Assembly: GCA_963966185.1 (NCBI GenBank)
Contig: CAWZYM010000151.1
Coordinates: forward strand, 1,125,501 to 1,189,500
DNA length: 64,000 bases
Source: Rhabditoides inermis
Lineage: Eukaryota > Nematoda > Chromadorea > Rhabditida > Rhabditidae
Direction of reading: 5' to 3'
Below are positions 25,201-33,100 of the stretch, in pieces; the first letter of the stretch is position 1, and each line of letters opens with the position of its first letter. Under the pieces are notes generated by a model. It was not told the origin of the DNA, searched no databases, and worked only from the letters and a program-made list of their open reading frames with translations. Position numbers and translations under genes: made by a program.

Positions 25201-28200
25201 CTTCCCGAGGGGGCGGGGCATTGTTCGATTTTCTCTTTTTCGGGTGCACTGGTCTATCTCTCTCATCGAGTGATTCACACGAAGGCAAATCATCGTTCAG
25301 TAGCTTGTACGCCTCAGTTATTTTATCCTTTTTCAGCAGGTACGCATGCCTCACAAACGTATCCGCAACGTATTCCACCTGTTCAAAGGCGGTCGCTTGC
25401 GCGAGTTTCTCATACCAACTCCCTTTCACAAAGAGTGGCTCAGGGTTTATTTGCATATGTGATAGATCGGCGTCCATCAGTTTCGGTATTTTGCGTGTTC
25501 TCTCATTTTGGATTGCGACTCGCATGCGCACTCGCAATTGTTCGAGGTCTCCCACCGAGTGGAAGAGTGGTCGATTATCGATTAGTTGTTCCAGAATCAA
25601 TACGATCCGCAGACCGCAATTCATCTCATGTCTCTCCTGCTTACTGTATTCAGCGGGGCAGGCATACTGTATCTCTCGGCCAAAGAGCCGCGTCAGTTTG
25701 GCTTTCGATCGATAATCAGTCGATTCTCGTTGCCTCGGGTCATATGCGATTGCTCTGTCACTCGCCTTTTCAGCGACGACAAGCATCCAATGTTCCTTGT
25801 GGTGGTACGGTAGCACCACTCTCTCATATTTCTCGTCATTCATAGACGGATGCACTTCTATTTCACTCGCTTTGTAATTCCATATCACTCCGCGCACGAT
25901 AGCCGGATTGATAATGAAAGTGCTGGTGTCTCGGTATTTGGTGAGAAGGTATGCGTGAATCGCCTGGTTGCTCATTCGCGAATTCACACCCTCACTGAAG
26001 TTCAGACAGGCAAACGCCCGCTTCGTCTTATCGTTTTGTATTTGATATTCATGAAAATCGTCATTTGATTCTGCACTTACGTCACTCTGTGACGTCACTT
26101 CACGTACAATGTTCTCTTCCACTTGTTCGATTTCCACAACCGGCTCGCCTGGCGGGCTGTGTTCCATTGGGGTGGTGTGATCATCGATTGATGGTATCGA
26201 TTGCATTGATTTATTGATGTCTTCCTCTCTCCCCTCAAAGGGGGAGAGAGTTTCGTATTGGGTGGGCGCGCGTCCCTCTCTCTCTTCTCTCCCGGTCACA
26301 CCAGCTGGCAGCGAGGTGTGAGCAGGCTCGAGTGTAGCCGATAGTTCTCCCTCCACTCTCGCCACACTTTCGCGACTCGAGTGGGGGATTTCGATTGTGC
26401 TATCATGTTCACATTCTCGCGCAGTAGATGTAGAGCAGCCAGCAGTCTCTTCGCATAGCATGCTCTGCGTCTCTGTCTCACTCATTGATTTATCGATCTG
26501 ACCCGGATCAATGCGGGCTCTCTTTGCCTGCGCACTGTCCGCTCGCTTTCTCTTCCTCTTCTCTCTCCCTGCCCCGACCGTGGGAACGGGCGGAGAGAGG
26601 GGAGAGGTGATATCATCATCCACTGTCTGATCAGCTGTTTGCTGTGCGAGGGATGAAGGGGCATCCAGTGTCGTTTCCGACACAGACTCCACACAATCAT
26701 CCTGACTTTTCTGTTGCCTTCTCTCTTTATGAATCGCTTCTTTCGCGTTCATCAGCTGTTTTCTGAGGGCTTCTTGTCCCTCTTCAAATCCTTGTAGTTC
26801 TGGGTGTGATTCAAGCGCATGTTTTCGAGCATGCCTCATTTGAGGGAACTCTTTTTTGCATACTCTGCACACATTCACGATGTACATAGCTGATTTCGTG
26901 GTCGGTTCGAGGTTCAACTCGGTTTTCCATGGACAATATGCAGTTCTTATTTGGCCGCATTGTCTGTAGTGTAGCGCAACGCCATTCGTTCTCAGGTGTG
27001 ATGTATATGATGCATTGCACCCACCGCACTTTACTCTTCCGGCAGCGGGTATCAATACATGTATCTTTCCATTTTTCAATATCGATTCATCTGTCATCAA
27101 TTCATCCCCTCCTCCGAAGAATAGGGGTTCATCGTCTATCAGCGGTGTATATGCACATTCGGCTGTGAGCATGGAAGGGCTAGTGATCCCTTCACACTCC
27201 CCACTCTTCGCCTCTGCCTTGATTATTGATTTATCGATTGCATTGATGTGAGCACTCTCTGCGTGCGCTCTGCCTTCCCTCTCCCTCTCTCTCCTCTCAC
27301 CCGCTCCCACAGGCGTGGGAACAGGCTGCGAAAAGAGCGAGTGAGGTGTATCGTTCACCTGTCTCGGTGTGTATGCAAATTCGCACAGTTTCTCTCCATT
27401 CTTCTTTCCATTCATCATTTTCCTTTCAGGATGGTTGTTGTACACGGTTTTGTGCCATATTTCGTGCAGTATTCCCTGCATCTTTTGCATTTGCCTTCGG
27501 GCTTTCACCCTCCTTTTTCTGTTCAATCGTTCGCTTTTCCACACTCTCTTCCCCCTCCTCCACAGTGAGAGAAAGAGTAGGAGTGATAGGATCGGGCCGG
27601 CACGATTCACACCGTCCGAGATATGAGCGCCTTTTGGTCGCAAATGATATTCCAGGATGACCTTATCAAAGGTGATTTCTTTCACGTACACTATGCTGTC
27701 CATTGTTTTGAGCATGTTACTCATTGTTTTCTTCATTTCTTCCCATCTTTTCTTCATATAGTCTCCAGTTGACACTTTTTTCCATTCATTTCTCCTTTCA
27801 CCCGATGTTGGGTTGGATTCTATATCAGTGTTGATTTGCACAAGGTGATAGCCAATATCGATCGGTACTGCAGGGATGGAGGGGAGAGGGGGACACTGGC
27901 GGGAACCAGTGGTACATCCACAATCCAACACACAACCACACAGACACGAACGCCGAAGGCACACACCAAGCGCGATAGTAGTGATAGTAGAATGCTCAAT
28001 GCTGCACACCCATTCGACTTGCCGGCGGGGGACGTACCACTTCGCATTCAGCTTCACAGTCGGGCATACAGACATATTTGAGTTGAGTTGATTCAGAGGA
28101 TTTCTCTCAGACACAGCGAAGGACACCCATTTGACTCGTCGGTGGGGGGAGGTCTTCGCCTCCCACCTCACATTCGGCATTTTAGTCGGGCATTCATACA

Positions 28201-28460
28201 CTGCGCTTCGAGTAGGCAATTTCAACGGTTTCAAGTGAGAGAGTCGCGAGTGAGCAATTCTATAGGGTGACGTCAACTGGGGATGAGAGGGGGCTGTGGA
28301 CACACTGTGGACACGCATATAATCGATATCATTGTAGGTCACAGGCCGGATGGGAACGACAATGTGAGCAGAAAATGTTATTACAAGAGTAGACAGCATA
28401 ATGAAAGTTAGTTGACGAAAAACACCCGATGAAGACAGACCAAGAAGAGCCATCAGCAAC
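22209..28460 (-). mobile_element. Full-length NeSL-clade, SL1-site non-LTR retrotransposon (copy C)
   Basis: A 6.25-kb element with one long open frame, a 3' UTR of about 270 bases ending in AAATCTCTTT, no LTRs, and insertion directly after an SL1 leader sequence. NeSL elements of C. elegans are known to insert into SL1 genes and to combine an Ulp1-type cysteine protease with a restriction-like endonuclease; both domains are seen here. High similarity to copy A and the unbroken frame point to recent insertion. The 5' boundary is placed at the end of the SL1 match; the element could start slightly further in. Confidence 0.9.
22478..28453 (-). CDS. NeSL retrotransposon polyprotein: zinc fingers, Ulp1-like protease, RT, RLE
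   Basis: Uninterrupted frame of 1991 codons from ATG 28453. Numbering below counts from 28465, as the frame extends upstream through the SL1 end. Around residues 480-555: CGGC...H...C and CRVC...H...H zinc fingers. Around 800-970: an Ulp1-family cysteine protease with His in KEHW (near 892), Asp 17 residues later in YDP, Gln in SKQ and Cys in MNCG (near 949). Around 1170-1480: reverse transcriptase with SGPDG, NWRPISL, KQGDPISP and FADDMAIV (near 1400). C-terminal third: thumb region, CTSC...H...C knuckle (near 1785) and a restriction-like endonuclease RPDIVL...VVILDVRV (near 1845). All catalytic residues are present, so it may be active. The first 230 residues include a hydrophobic stretch and Cys-rich segment of unknown role. 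ATG 28453 is chosen because the upstream start in this frame would be TTG inside the leader. Confidence 0.92.
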   Translation of the reverse strand: MALLGLSSSGVFRQLTFIMLSTLVITFSAHIVVPIRPVTYNDIDYMRVHSVSTAPSHPQLTSPYRIAHSRLSHLKPLKLPTRSAVYECPTKMPNVRWEAKTSPHRRVKWVSFAVSERNPLNQLNSNMSVCPTVKLNAKWYVPRRQVEWVCSIEHSTITTIALGVCLRRSCLCGCVLDCGCTTGSRQCPPLPSIPAVPIDIGYHLVQINTDIESNPTSGERRNEWKKVSTGDYMKKRWEEMKKTMSNMLKTMDSIVYVKEITFDKVILEYHLRPKGAHISDGVNRAGPILSLLLFLSLWRRGKRVWKSERLNRKRRVKARRQMQKMQGILHEIWHKTVYNNHPERKMMNGKKNGEKLCEFAYTPRQVNDTPHSLFSQPVPTPVGAGERREREREGRAHAESAHINAIDKSIIKAEAKSGECEGITSPSMLTAECAYTPLIDDEPLFFGGGDELMTDESILKNGKIHVLIPAAGRVKCGGCNASYTSHLRTNGVALHYRQCGQIRTAYCPWKTELNLEPTTKSAMYIVNVCRVCKKEFPQMRHARKHALESHPELQGFEEGQEALRKQLMNAKEAIHKERRQQKSQDDCVESVSETTLDAPSSLAQQTADQTVDDDITSPLSPPVPTVGAGREKRKRKRADSAQAKRARIDPGQIDKSMSETETQSMLCEETAGCSTSTARECEHDSTIEIPHSSRESVARVEGELSATLEPAHTSLPAGVTGREEREGRAPTQYETLSPFEGREEDINKSMQSIPSIDDHTTPMEHSPPGEPVVEIEQVEENIVREVTSQSDVSAESNDDFHEYQIQNDKTKRAFACLNFSEGVNSRMSNQAIHAYLLTKYRDTSTFIINPAIVRGVIWNYKASEIEVHPSMNDEKYERVVLPYHHKEHWMLVVAEKASDRAIAYDPRQRESTDYRSKAKLTRLFGREIQYACPAEYSKQERHEMNCGLRIVLILEQLIDNRPLFHSVGDLEQLRVRMRVAIQNERTRKIPKLMDADLSHMQINPEPLFVKGSWYEKLAQATAFEQVEYVADTFVRHAYLLKKDKITEAYKLLNDDLPSCESLDERDRPVHPKKRKSNNAPPPREVKELRVLYRENKALAVKRILGEESKHCEIGINRVENYFRKTTTAHPCDNEAVRRLAANLPRLNISESLLRRFGKKEVMEVMKKKSDTASGPDGTVYSDLLKADPDVSFMTALFNRCLREQRIPKSWKETDVTLIYKKGDEMDIENWRPISLMNVIYKVYTTLLTKRVCEVKGIISDCQKGFTNKEGCLENIALLRTPIHHIKSIKGDVCVSWLDLANAFGSVPHTAILEALRAFGFPPEFRNIIADLYQGATMRVNTKNDQTRNIAINAGVKQGDPISPVLFNITLEMLIRAHKKRVNPMKILGQKFSLLAFADDMAIVTKTHSEMQYQLDKMAEDAKQINLIFKPRKCGTLTIQKGKVVQKETKMYNQCISVLGENDSYKYLGVNVGFREIIEPTETLNQMTIDMRKLAAVRGHLSCDQLRDAIKTFVMSRLNYIAMNDKCSMNSINELERTLACTISHIQNVKTGVPKPYLYCSKGLHMQHPKDTMYSGSLNTTMKLLWSDDTFIQTVFWNLLEYVAITWIGPQQASTCDKKELCARYLNDENIGYRIGSYGGQTNMMRNCREAVRHMRRSLHLFEVKWIDNQLVVEIQATPTSKKSTTGPKTKHLLKRRITAALDECNVERMSTEYATMSNNFDMFMQDSRNARILKNNQPYATDSALEWRHRAMLDTLPLKGARTNTRSAECDRMCTSCNENQLESLSHVLNRCKVHLGMGMVERHNNIQDIIVAAAEKAAVNRNAWIETDTRNSIDGGDLRPDIVLSRESEKQVVILDVRVSFGNGIASFERAATDKIEKYTAIAETYKALGYTVSLHPFLVSSLGDYWKENDEAMKSLGIPKSEWSELISQIQGETLEYSKAIYYMHTMGEAYSPKYGKNRPEKALKMIDRYKQYYARRAEERENDNMQRQ

Positions 28461-28480
28461 CTCAAACTTGGGTAATTAAA
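28461..28480 (-). ncRNA. sl1: SL1 spliced-leader exon (5' part of split SL1 RNA gene)
   Basis: The minus strand reads TTTAATTACCCAAGTTTGAG followed by G, the last 20 bases of the 22-base nematode SL1 leader; the initial GG is TT here. A GT directly follows the leader's GAG, as at the SL RNA donor. Downstream of it the retroelement starts, and the probable remainder of the SL RNA gene lies at 20512-20560. The locus therefore cannot make a normal SL RNA in this form. Two changed 5' bases mean it may already have been a variant copy. Confidence 0.85.
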
Positions 28481-28751
28481 AATTCTTTAGTAAAAGGCGA
28501 AAGAATTTCACGGTTAAATGTAGGGGAACCAGAGACACAAATTGCAACCTAGACCCGCTTATCTGGGCCACACGAGCCAAACTCGAGCCGGGTTTACGGC
28601 GCATCGTAATGCACGCGGGTCTCACCACGATTGGGATTATTTTCGCGTCTCTTATTTTTGCCGCCGGCCGGCCAGCATCTTTCGCTCAGCTGATTTTGTT
28701 TATTTTTGTGTGGTGTTATTGGTATTTTGTTTACATAATTTTATTTCGGAC
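28481..28751. promoter_or_regulatory. Region upstream of SL1 leader (minus) and of EXOSC1 (plus)
   Basis: About 270 bases shared by two divergent starts. On the minus strand this is where the SL RNA proximal element (about 50-60 bases upstream of the leader) should lie; CCGTGAAATTC and GGTTCCCC fall in that interval, but I cannot confirm a PSE. On the plus strand it is the EXOSC1 5' flank. No gene seen. Confidence 0.35.
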
Positions 28752-29867
28752 ATGTTCAGTATGGAGGTTGATAGCAACACAAAGATCGTCATACCCGGCC
28801 AAACGCTGTTTCAATCAGCGGAAAACCGGCGTCCCGGGAAGGTTCGGTCCAATTATTTTTTTTTATTGTTGTAAATATGTATATCTTCTGTATTCGATAA
28901 TATAATTTTCATTTTCTTGCATTCTTCAGGGAACATATGAGCTACACGGACACATATACGCGTCGCTGGCGGGTTACGTTTACGTGAAGAGCGAGAACAA
29001 GGCAGGTTTATTTTCTGTTGTTTTGTTTTAATTGCGCAGTACAGTTTTATTGATGCAATATTTCAGAACGACAAGTTGACGGAGGTGGTGGAGGTGCGGC
29101 GCAGCGAGGAGAAGGCGGACCACGTGGTGCCGTACATTGGCGGCGTTGTCACCGCCAAGGTCGTCAACATCGGACAGCGGTGCGGTTTAGTTGTTGTTTA
29201 TCAGCTTTATTTGGGAGAATCGAATTGGCGTTTAATACGCTGAAGCGCTATCTACTTGCACAAAACTGTGCGCTCGGTGTTCAATATATACTACAGTTGT
29301 GTACTATTGTATATGCATTGATTGTACTGCCCCAGGTTCGCCAAGTGCGAGCTGTTGTGTGTGGAGGACACGCCGCTGACGAGCGAGTTCTCGGCGATTC
29401 TCCGCCGCGAGGACCTCCGCTCCACCGAGAAGGACAAGGTGGGGGATAGATGGTGTTTTTATTGCCATCATACCACATACCGTCATATTAAGAAAATATG
29501 TATATCTTGCCAATTACCATAAGTTCTCCTCTCTCTGACTGATGCTGTGCTCGCAGATCGAGCTGTCGAAGTGCGTGCAGCCGGGCGACGTGATCATCGC
29601 CCGCGTCATCTCGTTCGGCGACAACCAGACGTCGTTCGTCCTCTCCACGGCAGAGGAGCAGATGGGCGTCGTGTTCGCCATAGGAGAGACTGGTGGGTGT
29701 TCAGTTACATCTTTTACTTGTTTATTTGTTTGACGTGTTTGCTTGTTTGTTTTGCAGGCGAGAAGATGCTGCCTGTGGACTGGGAGAGTGTGAAGGGTGT
29801 GCGCAGTGGGGCGATCGAGCCGCGGAAGGTTGCCCGCGTGCCCCACCTCAACAAGGACATCTGCTGA
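28752..29867 (+). CDS. exos-1: Exosome complex component CSL4 (EXOSC1)
   Basis: Exons 28752-28841, 28930-29001, 29067-29179, 29336-29438, 29557-29692 and 29758-29867 give 207 residues, the usual size for CSL4. CSL4 caps the nine-subunit RNA exosome ring, which with associated nucleases degrades and trims RNA 3'-to-5' in nucleus and cytoplasm. Visible features: N-terminal domain with IVIPGQTL and GTYELHGHIYASLAG; central S1 RNA-binding domain from VVPYIGGVVTAKVVNIGQ to VIARVISFGDNQTSFVLST; and a C-terminal zinc-ribbon-like region in which the metal-binding cysteines appear reduced. The exon ending at 29001 uses a GC donor. A second in-frame ATG at 28761 could also serve as start. It lies head-to-head with the SL1/NeSL locus. 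Symbol follows C. elegans. Confidence 0.9.
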
Positions 29868-30142
29868 GTTATCATCTAACATACATCTCTCTTTTCCATT
29901 ATGTCTTTTTGTTGTTTTGTGCGACGGGTGAAAACTTTAGTAGCCGCTGCCGAGTTGTTGATTTGATTCTTTCTTGTTGATTTCTGATTTTATAAAGGTT
30001 CATATAGTCTGCATGTATATTGTGTCGATACACACTACAAGCGTTTGCATCGCTTTAAATATCTTAATCGATTGATTTATGATTGCGATAGCAATATACA
30101 TCGGCACTTCCAGTCTGTCAGTATCGAATGCGCTGATCGACC

Positions 30143-33100
30143 ATGTTCGGCAACAATCCCTACTGGGACAACTACAACGGGGTGAGTGGCTCTAGTTTTT
30201 TACATCAGAAATTTGGCGATGTGAGTGAATAGCTTCTACATGAGCTTTTCAGAATGGCCACGGTCACCCACCGTACAACAACCACGATTACCAAGGATAT
30301 CACCAGCCGCAGCCACATCACAATTGTGAGTGTTTGTTTACATTGTTTACTCATGGTTGTTTACAGATGAGCCCATGTACCACGGCGGCTATCCCGGACA
30401 GCCGGCGTATGGGTGAGTTGTTGAAATTACATGCTCGTTGGTTGAGAATGTGAATTCGTGCAGTAGGCCCATCCCAGTCGATTAGTATGTTGTTTTTTTT
30501 TTCCATTTAGTCGCTCTGGTCGTCTTAATCTCACATATCACAGGGTTATGCAGGGTAATGGGCTAATGGGTCAAAACATTATAACATAATAGGGAAACTC
30601 TTCTCTACTTGGGGATTCCCCCCCCCCCTCCTCCTTTTGTCAACTCGCTCTGTGTTCAGCTACCCGTCGACGTCGCACGGCCTGGTGTCGCTGGAGCCGC
30701 CCCCTCCTCCGCCCATCCCACCCATGGCCACATCCACGCCCAAAAAGAAGAATAAGAAGGGTGAGTGGCATGAACCAAGCCAATCGATGATTGATTGATT
30801 GATTTGTGACCGGCATTTTTCCAGCCAAGTCGCACGCCGAGGGTCGCCAGCTGTCGACTCTCAAGTTTGGCGGCAAGTTCAAGAAGGTGGACCCGAATGC
30901 TGTCAAGGCGACCAAGGAGAAGTTTGCCAAGGCGGTGGGCCGAGTGGCAAGGATGAAGGGAGTCAATCCCTACCAGTGGAAACCCGCACAGCCTCCGGTG
31001 GTCCAGGAGAAGCGGGTGGAGGAGAAGTGAGTGAATATGGATGTGTTGTACGATTTTCGCTTTGTTCCAGCACCTACTATGTGAATCCGGCGTTCCAGTC
31101 GGCTAGCGTTGTATACAAGCAGCAGCAGCAAAGGTGAGGTGGAGTTGATGATTAGTTTATGAATGGGGCTTGCAGATACGGCGACGAGACGGAATTCACT
31201 GCCGGGAAGCAGCGAGTGGTGAACAAGGAGCGGTTTGTGGAGGCGAGTGGAGGGGGAGGAGGAGAAGACGGAGAGAGAGAGACCCATTTCAGTTATGTCG
31301 TCTGTTTTCGTCTGTGATCGGGGAGCGCCAGCGGACAAGGTTCAAGCGACTGCACAGGCACTTTCGGGCGAGGAACATGTTCGAGGTTTGTCAATGGAAC
31401 GATTACTGTCACTGATGGACTTTTGAGTTTGATATTCTGATACGTATGTGTAAACGTTCGTCCCATCGAAGATCTTCGATTGCTGTAACTGTTAATCTAT
31501 CTTGTTTAGTGTGATGGTGAAACGTATACGTATATGTTGCATATATTCTGAAATGGTCGCAAGTTGAACTGTTGTGTGCAGGGTGTTGTGGCTGCGCACC
31601 GTGTGGTGAGTGCTGGTCGACCGCGTGGAAAGGACAACAGAGCCAGGAGGACGTTCCCACTCAAGAGTGCTGCGGGAGCGGGAGGAGGAGGAGGAGGAGG
31701 AGACGTGTGGGACGCGACGGCGGCGCAAGTTCAACACGGCCAAGTGAGCACAGAGTACTAGTGTTTTGAGTAGCATTTGCAGCTGGTGGGATATGCGGCA
31801 TATTACAATTGATGATATGTGGTCTATTTTAAATTCGACGCGAAACATACTAGTAGTGGAAAGAGTGTTTTGCAGGTCGCGTCGTCGTCTGTGCCGGACA
31901 GTCCGATGATGACGGTGTTTGCGTCGTCGACTCGGCTGGTGCGCAAGCCGCGGGCAGAGGTCGAGAAGGCGAAGGAGAAGGAAGGGGAGGAGCAGAGGAA
32001 CGAGTCGCCGACTGCGGTGGCTGTGCGCGAGACGCTGCAGGGTGTGCTGACAAGTGTCACTGCAGTAGAGCCGGACAAGGAGATGTCAACACCGGCAGTT
32101 CAACCTGCTGAGCAGCCAGTCACTGTCTCCGCTGCTTCCTCACCTGCCGTGGCTATGGAGAATACTCCGGAGCTGCATGTCTCTACATCTACACCTGTGG
32201 CCGAGGAGGATACGCCGAGAGCCTCAGCATCCACGTCGACGGAAGCTGTGCTGGGCGAGGATGTTCAGGAGGAGGAGAGGCAGGCGGTGCGGACAGTGTC
32301 CCCCGTGTTTCGCGATATGTGGGACGAGGCTATGGAGGGCGAGGTAGACGTGGAGGTGATAGAGGTGAAGCCCGCGATGGCCGCTGCGCCTGTTCCTCCT
32401 CCTCCTGCTCCCACGCCCACGCCGCCGCCGGTGAAGACGTACCAGCAGTTGATGCGGGAGAAGCAGGAGCGGCAGCTGGAGGCGACGAGGGAGGAGATGC
32501 GCGAGCAGATGGAGAGGAAGGCCGTCCAGTGGGCCAAGGAGGAGATGGAGGGTGAGATTTAGATGGAAACGAGATGCATTAGTTATGAGTCCTTTTTTTT
32601 GCGTTACGATAATGTATTCTTTACAGGTCTACATCGTGTGTACGGTGCCGGCGAGACTGCGGTGGGCATGCCGACTCCGATGCTGACGAAGGACGACGTT
32701 GAGAAGAAGGCACAGGAGAGGATGCAGCCGCATCAGGTCATCACTCTCGATAGCAGCAATGTGAGTGTGACAATGACAAAAGACGAGGACAGAAAGAGAA
32801 AGAAACAACAATTTATCACATGCGTAGTGTGCAGTAAAACGGGGACCGGTATGGGGATGAAGTGGGTAGTGAAGGCGCGAAGGCACTGGTCGTCTACATG
32901 GCCTCGATCCTCTTGTTCTCGTCTCGCACGGCGGCCAGGTCGGCGGAGATGCGCGCCAGCTGAGAGGAGACGTCCGACTGGGCGGCCAGCTCGAGCTGCA
33001 AATGAGGGAACGATGACAAGCTATAGAAAAATCACTGAGAAACGCTAGCGACGCATGAATCGCCGTTCCAAAGCATTTCATGTGGCGGGTTGAACGTGAA

